From positions 248,001 through 312,000 of the forward strand of contig NZ_NRSD01000001.1 of assembly GCF_016583985.1 (NCBI RefSeq): a stretch of DNA of 64,000 nt. Direction: 5' to 3'. Shown in pieces: positions 17,601-26,124 of this stretch; the stretch's first letter is position 1; every line of letters begins with the position of its first letter. The position numbers were made by a program, and so were the translations under genes. The DNA is from Thiocapsa imhoffii (GTDB taxonomy: Bacteria; Pseudomonadota; Gammaproteobacteria; Chromatiales; Chromatiaceae). Below the pieces are notes generated by a model that worked only from the letters and a program-made list of their open reading frames with translations, was not told where the DNA came from and did no database searches.

Positions 17601-20276
17601 GAGCAGGATCGCGACATCCGCGGCGTGCAGCCCGGTCGTGGGTTCGTCGAGCAAGAACAAGAGGCCGCCGTCGCGGGCCTTGCCCCGACTGGACTTGGCC
17701 AGATGGCCGGCCAGCTTGAGCCGTTGTGCCTCGCCGCCCGAAAGCGTGGGCACGGGCTGGCCGAGTCGCAGATAGCCGAGCCCCACCGCCAGGAGCGGGG
17801 CGAGCGCCCGTTGCAGTTCATCATCCTCGGCGAAGCAGGCGAGCGCTTCCGTCGTGGTCATCTCCAGGATATCGGCGATCGAGGAGCCGGGATCGTCTGC
17901 CGATGCATTGAGTCGCACCTCCAACACCGGCGCCCGATAGCGACGCCCGTCGCAGTCCACGCAACGCAGGTCGACGTCGGCGAGGAACTGCATCTCCAGG
18001 TGTTCAGAGCCACTGCCGCCACAGGTCGGGCAGCGCCCCTGACCACTATTGAAGCTGAAGGTGCCTGCGGTGTAGCCGCGTTCCTGGGCGAGTGGTTGGG
18101 CCGCAAAGCGTTTGCGCAGAACTTCGAACGCACCGACATAGCTGGCCGGATTCGAGCGCGTGGTGCGGCCAATCCCGGATTGATCGAGGAGCACGACATC
18201 CGCGATCTGGGTTGCTCCGTCGAGCCCTTCATGCTCCCCCGGCGGTTCCACGGGATGCCCCTTGAGCTGACACAGGGCCTGGTAGAGCACGTCCTCAACG
18301 AGTGTCGATTTCCCTGATCCGGATACCCCGGTGACAACCACGAGGCGGTGCAGTGGGATCGCTACATCGATCCTCTTGAGGTTGTGAGCCGCTGCGCCAC
18401 GCACCTTGAGCCAGTGGCCCGTTGCGTCCGGTGGGGTGGGGGTTCGGGTGCTGGCGATCTGTAGCCGACCGGCCAGATAGTCGCCGGTGAGCGAACCAGG
18501 GATGCCCGGCAAGTCGGATGGGAGCCCGGAGAAGAGGATGCGACCGCCCTGTTCGCCGGGTCCGGGACCGAGGTCGACAATCTGGTCGGCGGCCCGCATC
18601 ACCTGCTGATCATGCTCGACGACCACGAGTGAGTTCCCTTGATCACGCAGACGTTGGAGGATGGCGATGATGCGATCCAGATCACGAGGATGTAGCCCGA
18701 TACTGGGCTCATCGAGGACGAACAGGGTGTTGACCAAGGTACTGCCGAGCGCGCTGGTCAGATGGATGCGCTGCATCTCGCCACCGGAGAGGGTGCGCGA
18801 CTGGCGCCCAAGGCTCAGATACTCGAGCCCGACCTCACACAGATAGCGCAGTCGTGCACGGATGCCCGTCATTAACTGATCGAGCGCGGGTACGGTCACG
18901 AGGGCGTCGCAGAACGCGCGACAACGGCTCAAGGGCAGTTGCATCAGGTCGTGGAGGCACAGCCCGGGGAGTGTCTGCCAGGCCGCCTCACTCATCCGCA
19001 CGCGGGCATGGCGAAAACGCTGCGCGGGCTCCAAGACCTGTTGTGCGAGCCCGGTGCTGCCGAGGCGCCAATCCAGCGCCTCGTCGACCAGGCGCGCGCC
19101 CTGGCAGGTGGCGCAGACATCATAAGCGCGGTAGCGCGAGAGCAGGACCCGCACATGCATCTTGTAGCTGCGTCCTTCGAGCCAGGTGAAAAAACGCTGC
19201 AAACCGTACCAAACACCTGTCTCCCACTCGCCTTCACCCGCGATGACCCAGTCGCGATCCGCGTCCGTGAGATCGCGCCACGGCACATCGGTTGGAATCC
19301 CGCGACGATGCGCGAACCCCATGAGGTCCTCTTGGATCTCCGAGTAGCCCGCGGATTGGATCGGTTTGATGGCCCCTTCGATCAGTGATTTCGAGGGATC
19401 CGGGACGACCCGTGACCAGTCGATCCCCAGGGTGCGGCCGAAGCCACGACAGGTCGGACATGCTCCCACGGGTGAATTGAAGGAGAAGCGCCCTGGGGTT
19501 GGCTCGGCGTAAGGGATGTCACAGTCCGGGCAGTGCAGCGCGTCGGAGAACCGCCACGGCGGTCCGGGTTGGCGTTCACTGTCGAGCGGATAGACGGCGA
19601 TCCGGCCCTGGCCGCGGGCGAGCGCCGTTTCCAGGGCCTCAAGCGCCCGTCCGCGCGCGTCGGCACGCACACGCAGTCGGTCCTGGATCACCTCGATGCC
19701 CTGGGTCTCCAACACCCGGGTCCGGATGTAGCCCTGCTGGGCCAGCAGCGTTTCAACCGCGGGAGCGTCCAGGTGACTCGGAATCGGAACGGTGAAAGCG
19801 ATCGCGATGGTTTGATTGGCGCTCGTGGCCTGAGCGCACAACTGCTGCCAGATGTCAGCCGGTGTGTCGCGTCGCACGGCACGCCCGCAACCGCGACAAT
19901 AGGGACGCGCGCCGCGCGCGAAGAGCAGTTTCAGATGATCGTTCAGCTCACTCAGGGTACCGACGGTCGAGCGCGAGGTCCGCACGGGGTTGATCTGGTC
20001 GATGGCGATCGCGGGTGGGATGCCCTCGATCAAGTCCGCCGCGGGACGGTCCATACGTTCGAGGAATTGACGCGCATAGGGCGAGAAGGTCTCGACATAG
20101 CGGCGTTGGCCTTCGGCGTAGAGCGTGTCGAAGGCCAGTGAGGATTTCCCGCACCCCGAGACCCCGGTGAGCAGGATCAAAGCTCCGCGCGGGAGATCCA
20201 GATCGATGTCCTTGAGATTGTTCTGGCGGACTCCGCGCAAGCGGATCAGATCCAGGGTACGACGCGATTCGTCCAT
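14640..20276 (-). CDS. Double-length UvrA-family ATPase (two UvrA units fused in tandem)
   Basis: An 1878-residue protein, about twice the usual 940 of UvrA. It contains two complete UvrA-like units and so four ABC ATPase modules. Unit 1 starts [20 protein letters not shown] with Walker [10 protein letters not shown] (38-46); unit 2 begins near residue 1010 with [16 protein letters not shown]. The other three Walker A motifs read GVSGSGKST. Four LSGGE signatures and four Walker B DEP motifs ([48 protein letters not shown]) are present, plus the UvrA zinc-binding CxxC pairs ([32 protein letters not shown]). The two halves resemble an intramolecular UvrA dimer. A role in DNA damage recognition or drug tolerance follows from the family; whether it replaces ordinary UvrA cannot be judged. 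Its ATG overlaps the upstream stop (TGATG), so translation is coupled. Confidence 0.93.
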   Translation of the reverse strand: MDESRRTLDLIRLRGVRQNNLKDIDLDLPRGALILLTGVSGCGKSSLAFDTLYAEGQRRYVETFSPYARQFLERMDRPAADLIEGIPPAIAIDQINPVRTSRSTVGTLSELNDHLKLLFARGARPYCRGCGRAVRRDTPADIWQQLCAQATSANQTIAIAFTVPIPSHLDAPAVETLLAQQGYIRTRVLETQGIEVIQDRLRVRADARGRALEALETALARGQGRIAVYPLDSERQPGPPWRFSDALHCPDCDIPYAEPTPGRFSFNSPVGACPTCRGFGRTLGIDWSRVVPDPSKSLIEGAIKPIQSAGYSEIQEDLMGFAHRRGIPTDVPWRDLTDADRDWVIAGEGEWETGVWYGLQRFFTWLEGRSYKMHVRVLLSRYRAYDVCATCQGARLVDEALDWRLGSTGLAQQVLEPAQRFRHARVRMSEAAWQTLPGLCLHDLMQLPLSRCRAFCDALVTVPALDQLMTGIRARLRYLCEVGLEYLSLGRQSRTLSGGEMQRIHLTSALGSTLVNTLFVLDEPSIGLHPRDLDRIIAILQRLRDQGNSLVVVEHDQQVMRAADQIVDLGPGPGEQGGRILFSGLPSDLPGIPGSLTGDYLAGRLQIASTRTPTPPDATGHWLKVRGAAAHNLKRIDVAIPLHRLVVVTGVSGSGKSTLVEDVLYQALCQLKGHPVEPPGEHEGLDGATQIADVVLLDQSGIGRTTRSNPASYVGAFEVLRKRFAAQPLAQERGYTAGTFSFNSGQGRCPTCGGSGSEHLEMQFLADVDLRCVDCDGRRYRAPVLEVRLNASADDPGSSIADILEMTTTEALACFAEDDELQRALAPLLAVGLGYLRLGQPVPTLSGGEAQRLKLAGHLAKSSRGKARDGGLLFLLDEPTTGLHAADVAILLAAFQELLRAGHSLLIIEHHLDLIAAADWLIDLGPEGGAAGGALVCAGTPAQLARHPTSHTGQALRDRAEQHRAQAAAAERATPPSDKTTTHQLLAEAPAPFIASRAEGPAPDPSELIPPLAHPAHPVQSAIQVIHAREHNLKNLSLTIARDRFIVITGVSGSGKSTLAFDILFAEGQRRFLESLNAHARQFVQPAARPDVDAVLGIPPTIAIEQRTSRGGIKSTVGTLTEIHPALRLLYARLGRQHCPHCDSPIEPMSREAILARIQRDHAGRQVTFMAPLVQGRKGLYRDLADWAARHGWPVLRVDGEPLETHDWPRLDRYREHQIDLPVGEIRIQGQNTETLGALLEQALDLGKGTLRVVTTEAGSWGSETPYSTRRACPCCGVALPELDPRHLSFNSPHGWCPSCLGTGLAQPDGGAGSDTEESGGTWPDPTEHSSCPSCQGTRLNDQARAVRFHERTIAELTALTVDQAHDWLAELRLDDRATAIARDLLNEIRERLTFLGEIGLGYLTLARSAPTLSGGEAQRIRLAAQLGSNLRGVCYILDEPTIGLHPRDNHLLLNGLERLRAKGNSIIVVEHDEETIRRADEVIDLGPGAGREGGLIVARGTVSELIRNPASVTGRALARRRTRTRPIRTCTKTHPKLVVKGAQRHNLRGVEARIPLARLVCVTGVSGSGKSTLIREILVPSLRHLLAFEPATGSQGLARCGCRQVTGWQALGRVLEVDQTPIGKTPRSCPATYVGIWDAIRRLFAATPEARLRGWGPSHFSFNTSGGRCVTCEGQGVQTLEMNFLPDARMTCEACQGERFERETREIRYLGHDIGAVLALSVDEAVEVFHAHPSIRQRLLLLREVGLGYLQLGQPSPTLSGGEAQRIKLVTELAKARIKRKSLPTLYVLDEPTVGLHMADVSRLLEVLHRLVESGHTVVVIEHNLDVMTDADWIIDLGPDAGNRGGRIVAAGTPETVANAGPYPTALALSEHLASNA

Positions 20277-21469
20277 CAGGGTCTCGGTTGCGTGATCTCA
20301 CCCGGTGGCGCCGGGATGGTTGGGTCAGGGGGCTTGCCTAGGGGCGGGGCACCCGCCGCGTGTCCCGACACGCTCGCTGCCGCAGGCGCCGGTGCACTCG
20401 CGGCGATCTCAGCGAAGGATAGGATGCGATTGCGACCGCCGCGCTTGCTGGCATAAAGGGCCTCGTCGGCCTGCGCCATGAGATCCTCGGTCGTGTCGGC
20501 CCGGCCTGGAAAGGTGGCATAACCAATACTCACCGTGGTTGTCAGCGTGTCAGTGCCGTTCTCGATCAGGCTGTTGGACACCATCGAGCGAATGCGTTCG
20601 CCGGCCTCACGGGTGGCCTGCTCCGTGCTATTGGGCAGGAGCAGGACGAATTCGTCGCCGCCATAGCGAGCAACCAGGTCCGTGCTGCGAATGCTGTGTC
20701 GGATCCCTTCGGCGACGGCCTGGATGACGCGATTACCGACCGCGTGACCGTGTCGGTCATTGACCTCCTTGAGGTTGTCGGCGTCGACCATCAGGATTCC
20801 GAAGGGCTGGGCATCCGGTTGTGTCATCGCCTTGCGATGGTGCGCCAGTGCGCGCCAAAAGGCACGCATGTTCGGCACGCCGGTCAATTCGTCGGTCTCG
20901 GACAGGCGCTGCACCAGGGATCGCGATGAACTGATATCGCTTGCAAGCAGCGAGGTGACATAGGCCACCAGCACGACTGGTGCGAAGTGCAGCATGAGCT
21001 GACTGAAGGTGGCGTAGACGAAGAGATCGTCACCGAGGCTGGTGTAAGCGGCGAGCAGATAGAAGCTCGCGATCAAGGCGACCTTGAGCAGGGTGGTCAG
21101 CTTGCCAAGGGTCAGCGCACTGAAGACGATCACCAATAGGAACAAACTGATCAATGGGCTCTCGACCTTTCCGGTATGCCACACCACGAACGCGGTAAAG
21201 GCCAGCATGACCCAGGTCTCGATGGCGAATTTCCAACAGGTCGGTAGCGTCAGGAGGTTGAGGTAACGAAAGATCAGGACGAATGCCGTGTAGAGCGCGG
21301 CGACACTGCTGATGGCGAGAGGATGGTCGAGGGGTTCGTCAGGAAGCGCGAGATAGACCAAGACCAGGGCGAGCAGGAGCCACTCGATCTCGGCCAAGGT
21401 ACGATTGAAGCCGCTCATCTCATCGGGAGCGACGGCCGTGTGATGGGGTGTCGAGTGCGATGGTTTCAT
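20276..21469 (-). CDS. Membrane diguanylate cyclase (GGDEF domain)
   Basis: Makes cyclic di-GMP from two GTP. Residues about 28-180 form six or so hydrophobic membrane segments without a recognisable ligand domain. A GGDEF domain follows from about residue 195 (TDELTGVPNMRAFWRALAHH) with the active-site loop ARYGGDEFVLLLP. An RxxD inhibitory site (RSTD) sits exactly five residues before GGDEF, so product inhibition is expected. A Pro/Ala-rich C-terminal tail of about 45 residues is unusual and looks disordered. There is no EAL domain. The stop codon overlaps the start of the double UvrA gene (TGATG), which ties c-di-GMP synthesis and the UvrA protein to one transcript. Confidence 0.92.
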   Translation of the reverse strand: MKPSHSTPHHTAVAPDEMSGFNRTLAEIEWLLLALVLVYLALPDEPLDHPLAISSVAALYTAFVLIFRYLNLLTLPTCWKFAIETWVMLAFTAFVVWHTGKVESPLISLFLLVIVFSALTLGKLTTLLKVALIASFYLLAAYTSLGDDLFVYATFSQLMLHFAPVVLVAYVTSLLASDISSSRSLVQRLSETDELTGVPNMRAFWRALAHHRKAMTQPDAQPFGILMVDADNLKEVNDRHGHAVGNRVIQAVAEGIRHSIRSTDLVARYGGDEFVLLLPNSTEQATREAGERIRSMVSNSLIENGTDTLTTTVSIGYATFPGRADTTEDLMAQADEALYASKRGGRNRILSFAEIAASAPAPAAASVSGHAAGAPPLGKPPDPTIPAPPGEITQPRP

Positions 21470-21540
21470 GTCGAGACCCTGAGCTGGCGATCACGGCGAT
21501 CGTGATTGACGATCATCAAAAAATTCTCCAGGGCCCTTGA

Positions 21541-21557
21541 GGACGCTGTCAGCGTCC
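21541..21557. promoter_or_regulatory. 17-bp inverted repeat between the cyclase and the small secreted peptide
   Basis: GGACGCTG-T-CAGCGTCC is a perfect dyad with one central base. It sits 72 bases upstream of the cyclase start and 75 bases upstream of the small peptide start, in the divergent promoter region. Part of it (GGACGCTGTC) recurs directly after the peptide stop at 21795. A shared operator is possible. Confidence 0.3.
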
Positions 21558-21631
21558 CCCAGTATCTAGCCCGTACCCGATCGAAATGATCGGGAATTCT
21601 CATCATCATCCCACATCAGAGGATTCCAGCC

Positions 21632-21793
21632 ATGTCGATTCGACTCTCCACTCTCGCTACCGCCCTTCTTCTTGGCAGCCTGATGGTTGCCGGCTCGTTG
21701 TTGACGGCGCAGGCCGGTGATGGCTGCACGAAGGACAAGGCCAAGGATGCCTCCGGATCGGCAGCCTACCCGACGACGACCTTGTCACTGTAA
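21632..21793 (+). CDS. Small secreted peptide (53 residues)
   Basis: A small open frame in an otherwise empty region. It has an AGAGGA ribosome binding site 9-10 bases before the ATG, a strong Sec signal peptide (RLSTLATALLLGSLMVAGSL...TAQA, cleavage near residue 28) and a mature part of only about 25 residues (starting GDGCTKDKAKDASGSAAYP) with one cysteine. A perfect hairpin follows 34 bases after the stop. Signal peptide, ribosome binding site and hairpin together make a real gene likely, although I know no family for it. It is divergent from the diguanylate cyclase and convergent with the Cache-AlbA_2 sensor. Function unknown. Confidence 0.6.
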   Translation: MSIRLSTLATALLLGSLMVAGSLLTAQAGDGCTKDKAKDASGSAAYPTTTLSL

Positions 21794-21827
21794 GGACGCT
21801 GTCGCGCCCGGACACTGTCGTGATCCC

Positions 21828-21852
21828 GCCGGCTCGGTTGAACCGAGCCGGC
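21828..21852 (+). terminator. Hairpin between the small secreted peptide and the convergent sensor gene
   Basis: GCCGGCTCGGTT-G-AACCGAGCCGGC: a perfect 12-bp dyad (about 10 bp plus a TTGAA loop as RNA) 34 bases after the small peptide stop. No T-run follows; AAACCCC follows on the plus strand. It may end transcripts arriving from both sides. Confidence 0.55.
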
Positions 21853-21995
21853 AAACCCCAGCACTTTCCGCACCATCTCCACCCCCACATGATCCCCCCA
21901 GCCGAGTGACGCACGCCCAGGATTGGACCACATCACAGTGGATGATCTGATGCTCTCGAGCTGTCCTCGATTCGGTCCGCTTCCGCTGTTCTCGT

Positions 21996-23627
21996 TCACC
22001 CGAAACGACCGCGAATGTACTTCAGTGCTCGACTGATCGATAGGTCGGTATTCGAGGGTCCGTTGCGGATCAAGAACCACTCACGTCGCTTGTCGTCGAG
22101 GAGAAAGACGGGCGTATTGGCCCGCTCGCACTCCACGACACCAATGCGGACGTCCTCGAAGTCGTGGAGCTCGAAGCGGACGAAGCGCGCGTATTCCGGG
22201 CCGAGATGTTGGTTGAACAGATTCTTGAAATGCAGTCGACATTTGTCCTCGTTTTCGAAAAGATCGGCAGCGAGTCCATGCGCGGTGCCATCATCGGCGA
22301 TGCCGAGGAGTAGGATGCCGCCCTCGCTGTTGAGAAATGCCGCAACGGCCTTCAGCCAAGCCAGTTCGATCTCGCGTCCGATGGTCTTGCTGTGCAGATT
22401 CATCCGCATCGTGGATTTGAATTCCAGATGACAGCCTTCGCCGGAGAGGATGAGCTCGCGCAGCTCCGATGCAACCTTCGTGCGGTCGATCCGAAGTTTC
22501 GGCAAGTCGCTTAATTGGCGATGATATTTACGCACCAATAGGGTTGTCATGGCGAGGCTGGCGAGCATGATGGCGACGACGGTCAAGGCCAGCAGATGCC
22601 AACGATTCTTAAGGATGGCGAGGGTTCGCGACACCGGCAGGACCACGGCGACCCAACCACCGGTCGGGTCATCCGTCAGGGGTCTAAAACCACCCCACCA
22701 TGGGACCCCGTCACGGTTGAAGCGCACCAGTTCGTGTTCGGGGCGGCCGGCCTGGTTCCAGGCCGCGACGGCGTCGATCGCCAGCGAGGCATCTGGCGTG
22801 AGGTGTGCGGAAAAGAAGCCATCGTCGTCCGCGGGCGGGGACTCCTCGGTGGGAGCGGGTGGCAGATAGATGCTGCCGGCATTGGTGAAGAGAAAGCCGC
22901 GACCATCCACGGAAATGGCATGCTCCTCGATGCTCTTCACGATGCTGTCCATGGCAATATCCATTGCGGTGATCCGCATCAGGTCGTCTTGTTGCCAGGC
23001 CAAGGCGACGGTCAATCCGGGTGATTGGGTTGACGAGAAGAGATAGGGCTGGGTCCAGACTGGCACGCCAGGACTCGTCTCGGCCATGATGAACCAAGGT
23101 CTCAGGCGCGGGTCCCGATCGCTTTGTAGAACCTCCTGCTCCACGGGCTCTAGCGCCTGGCTCCAGCGGGTGTGTCGGAGTTGTTCAGGATCCTGCGGAT
23201 TCAGCACGTACGTTTGCCAATGATCCCCGTCGCGCTGTAATCGGTATTCGGTGCCCTCGCCGGTGGCGTCGATGACCCCGGCGATCTGCGGCATGTGGGC
23301 GAGCGTGGGAACCAACCGCTTGGTTAGTTCGAACTCGTCGAGTGGGGTCAAGCCCGTGCTGGCGATGCCGTCGCGGATGATCAGCAACTGCTGCTCCACG
23401 GGCGTGATCAGCCCCATGACCTCATCGCGAATCGAGACCGTCGCGGTATTGATGCGACTTTCGGCCAGATCCTCCTTGATGCTGTCGATCAATGGGATGT
23501 TGATGGCGGCCAAGAGCGCCGCCGTCATGAAGAGGAGGAGGAGCAGATCGCGCAGCAGGCGCGTGCGGACGGGACCAGAAGAGAGGCGGAGCAGTGAGAT
23601 CGGGTCCATGAGAAGGTGATCAGGCAT
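21996..23627 (-). CDS. Membrane sensor: periplasmic Cache-like region fused to a Schlafen/AlbA_2-like cytoplasmic domain
   Basis: A 543-residue protein from the ATG at 23627 (MPDHLLMDPISLLRLSSG); an ATG at 23609 is also possible, and longer starts overlap the divergent gene. Order: TM1 (LLRDLLLLLFMTAALLAAIN), about 290 periplasmic residues with the length and pattern of a double Cache sensor (VEQQLLIIRDGIASTG, DPRLRPWFIMAETSPG, GFLFTNAGSIYLPP), TM2 (WHLLALTVVAIMLASLAMTT). The C-terminal 145 residues match AlbA_2/Schlafen: GEGCHLEFKSTMRMN, then KAVAAFLNSEGGILLLGIADDGTAHGL. The family pattern is ExxxxEFK...AFANTxGGxLxIGVxDxG. Such domains are nucleic-acid- or ATP-linked and usually occur in soluble proteins. 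There is no kinase, GGDEF or methyl-accepting domain, so the output is unknown. Confidence 0.75.
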   Translation of the reverse strand: MPDHLLMDPISLLRLSSGPVRTRLLRDLLLLLFMTAALLAAINIPLIDSIKEDLAESRINTATVSIRDEVMGLITPVEQQLLIIRDGIASTGLTPLDEFELTKRLVPTLAHMPQIAGVIDATGEGTEYRLQRDGDHWQTYVLNPQDPEQLRHTRWSQALEPVEQEVLQSDRDPRLRPWFIMAETSPGVPVWTQPYLFSSTQSPGLTVALAWQQDDLMRITAMDIAMDSIVKSIEEHAISVDGRGFLFTNAGSIYLPPAPTEESPPADDDGFFSAHLTPDASLAIDAVAAWNQAGRPEHELVRFNRDGVPWWGGFRPLTDDPTGGWVAVVLPVSRTLAILKNRWHLLALTVVAIMLASLAMTTLLVRKYHRQLSDLPKLRIDRTKVASELRELILSGEGCHLEFKSTMRMNLHSKTIGREIELAWLKAVAAFLNSEGGILLLGIADDGTAHGLAADLFENEDKCRLHFKNLFNQHLGPEYARFVRFELHDFEDVRIGVVECERANTPVFLLDDKRREWFLIRNGPSNTDLSISRALKYIRGRFG

Positions 23628-23784
23628 CGGAACGGGATCAGGATTGGGTATAGTAGTCCCGTTTAGCGTGGCAAGGAGTGCCGTTGGGCGAGGCGCGGCG
23701 GGTCGATCCCGCTGGGATCCGCTCTGGGTCATGGCCTTGGTTGAGGAGTCGCCGGGACGCGCGACGACCATTGTGGAGAAAATC

Positions 23785-24252
23785 ATGTCCGATGTTTTCT
23801 ATGACGCACACCCGTCAATGTTGCGCACGCGGCCCTTCTCGACCCCGTTCATGATGCTGGCGCTACTGGTGGGGCTGGTCCTCGGTTTGATTGGCCCCGT
23901 CGGACCGCTCGTGATGATGGCAGAGGCATTCGAACCGGAACAGGTGAAGCTCGTCGGTTGGGTGGTCGCGGGCCTGGCGGCGCTGCAGTTATCGGTGTGG
24001 TGGTTGGCCAGTCGCGCCGATCGCCTGGTGCTGCGCGATGATGAGATTGTTTGGACCCACGGGTTGCTGAATAAGAGTTACACGGAACTGAAGTTGGGTT
24101 CCGTGCGTACGGTGCGCGTCGATCAAAGCCTCCTACAGCGCCTCCTTGATGCGGGTGATATCAAGATCTTCACGACAGGAGACCTGCCCGAACTGGTGGT
24201 GCGGGGGTTGCCGGCGCCCAACCGTCTGCGGCAACTGATCAAGGCGTCCTGA
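23785..24252 (+). CDS. Bacterial PH-domain membrane protein
   Basis: A 155-residue protein with two membrane segments (FMMLALLVGLVLGLIGPVG, VVAGLAALQLSVWWLAS) followed by a bacterial PH-like domain of the YdbS/YdbT (bPH_2) type. That domain includes DRLVLRDDEIVWTHGLLNK, then TELKLGSVRTVRVDQSLLQRLLDAGDIKIFTTGDLPELVV, the pattern in which a helix loop LLxRLLxxGDIxIxTxG is diagnostic. The start ATG at 23785 has GGAGA 8 bases upstream; an in-frame extension to 23644 lacks similarity. Family members are membrane-bound and poorly characterised. It is divergent from the Cache-AlbA_2 sensor, so the two may share a regulatory region of about 160 bases. Confidence 0.8.
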   Translation: MSDVFYDAHPSMLRTRPFSTPFMMLALLVGLVLGLIGPVGPLVMMAEAFEPEQVKLVGWVVAGLAALQLSVWWLASRADRLVLRDDEIVWTHGLLNKSYTELKLGSVRTVRVDQSLLQRLLDAGDIKIFTTGDLPELVVRGLPAPNRLRQLIKAS

Positions 24253-24405
24253 CGGGCGTCGGCTGGCCGTCGCGGATGGTTCAAGGGTTTCCAGGGCCTC
24301 CCACACGGCAACCGCGCCGCCTTACCGGCCACGGCGGATTCGTGCAGGGCCGCGCGCGGGTGCGCACCGGCCCGGTCGCGTGATCAGGGTGCGTGGCGCC
24401 GTCTT

Positions 24406-25911
24406 TCAGTGTGGGATGACCCCGCTGCGTTGCAGCAGCAGTTGCGTCAGCAGCGCGACAGGACGCCCGGTCGCGCCCTTCTCCTTGCCCGTCAGCCAAG
24501 TGGTGCCGGCGATGTCCAGATGCGCCCAGCGGTAGGCCTTGGTGAAGCGGGCAAGGAAGCACGCGGCCGTCACCGCGCCCGCTTCGCGACCCCCAACGTT
24601 GGCCATGTCCGCGAAGTTGGTGTCGAGTTGTTGCTGGTAATCATCCCAGAGTGGCATGCGCCACGCGCGGTCGCCCGCGGCCAGCCCAGAATCAATGATC
24701 TCCTCGGCGAGCGCATCGTCCTGTGTGAAGAGTCCCGAGGCATGTTTGCCGAGGGCGATCACGCAAGCCCCGGTCAGGGTGGCGAGATCGATCACCAACG
24801 CTGGCTCGAAGCGCTCACAGTAGGTCAGGGCGTCACAGAGGATGAGACGGCCTTCCGCATCGGTGTTCAGAATCTCGATGGTTTGCCCGGACATGCTCGT
24901 GACGATGTCGCCAGGCTTGTTGGCGTCCCCGTCCGGCATGTTCTCGGATGCCGGCACGACACCGATGAGGTTGAGCGGCAGCGCCAAGGCGCTCGCGGCC
25001 TGTAGGGCACCGAACACCGCGGCACCGCCACACATGTCGTATTTCATCTCGTCCATGTCTGCCGCGGGTTTGATGGAGATGCCGCCGCTATCGAAGGTCA
25101 GGCCCTTGCCCACCAGCACGACGGGTTTCTCCCCAGCCGCACCGCCGCGGTGATGCATGACGATGAGCTTTGCGGGCTGACGACTCCCGCGCGACACCGA
25201 CAGGAGCGCTCCCATTCCGAGTGCCGCCATGTCGGCCTCATCAAGGATCTCTGTCTCGAGTGCTGCCGACGCCTCGCCGAGTGCGAGGGCCTGGTCCGCG
25301 AGATAGGTTGGGGTGCAGAGATTGCCTGGAAGGTTGCTGAGTTCCTTCGCCAGTTTGACGCCCGCGGCCATGGCGCGACCCTGCTCGATGGCGGTCTGCG
25401 CATGCGCCTGATCCGCCGGCTCCGCCAGCCAGACGCTCAGGGTGTGCAGTGGTGTCGTCGGGGCCTGCTGATCTTGCGTTTTGGTGCGTCCGTAGCGATA
25501 GGTTTTATCCTCGCTCGTGAGGATGAGATCGCGAACCGCGGTGTAGAGGCCGAGTCCGTCGCGGGCGAGTTCTGGCAGGGTGCAGAGCGCCGCACCGGCG
25601 CGCGTCTGGTGCAGGGCGGTGATCCCCGCGGCGATGGCCTTGCGATAATTCTCGCGCCCGAACTCCTCCTGTTTGCCGCAGCCGACGAGCAGAATCCGTT
25701 CGGCGGCAAGATTCGGCAGGTCATACAGCATGAGAGTGCCACCGATCCGCCCATCCATGTCGCCTTTGCTCAGGAGGTCGGAGAGCCGTCCGCCGCAGGC
25801 CTGGTCGATGGCCTGACCAGAGCCCATGAGCTTGCGCCCTTCAAAGATCCCCATCAGGATACAAGGGGTCTTCTGTTGCGCGATCTCACCGGTCTTGATT
25901 GTGAATTCCAT
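24406..25911 (-). CDS. pepA: Leucyl aminopeptidase (cytosol aminopeptidase, M17)
   Basis: A two-metal aminopeptidase that finishes peptide breakdown; in E. coli PepA also binds DNA. The start ATG at 25911 (MEFTIKTGEIAQQ) follows AGGAG by 7 bases; an adjacent ATG at 25914 is too close, and the frame open to 26313 is an unrelated extension. The catalytic core has GKGLTFDSGGISIKP (metal-binding Lys and Asp), DMCGGAA, and the M17 signature NTDAEGRLILCDALTY near residue 340. Length 501 residues is normal. In gammaproteobacteria pepA is usually divergent from lptF-lptG; here only lptG follows. Confidence 0.97.
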   Translation of the reverse strand: MEFTIKTGEIAQQKTPCILMGIFEGRKLMGSGQAIDQACGGRLSDLLSKGDMDGRIGGTLMLYDLPNLAAERILLVGCGKQEEFGRENYRKAIAAGITALHQTRAGAALCTLPELARDGLGLYTAVRDLILTSEDKTYRYGRTKTQDQQAPTTPLHTLSVWLAEPADQAHAQTAIEQGRAMAAGVKLAKELSNLPGNLCTPTYLADQALALGEASAALETEILDEADMAALGMGALLSVSRGSRQPAKLIVMHHRGGAAGEKPVVLVGKGLTFDSGGISIKPAADMDEMKYDMCGGAAVFGALQAASALALPLNLIGVVPASENMPDGDANKPGDIVTSMSGQTIEILNTDAEGRLILCDALTYCERFEPALVIDLATLTGACVIALGKHASGLFTQDDALAEEIIDSGLAAGDRAWRMPLWDDYQQQLDTNFADMANVGGREAGAVTAACFLARFTKAYRWAHLDIAGTTWLTGKEKGATGRPVALLTQLLLQRSGVIPH

Positions 25912-26124
25912 CATAGAGCTCCTGGAAAAGGTCATCCCGGCACGGGCTGAATGCGGCGCATCCGACGCCTGTGGCGGGCGCGGTCTCTTGGTCTGGGCGC
26001 CTGAGTGTACCGGAAGAGACTGGATGCTCGAAAGCGTGGGGTGCTGTTGGTGCCTGGCGCTGCTAGCGGTCGTGGTTCCGCCGAGGCGGATGTGGCGCGT
26101 GCGCGTTCGGGATGGCGCGTCCGC

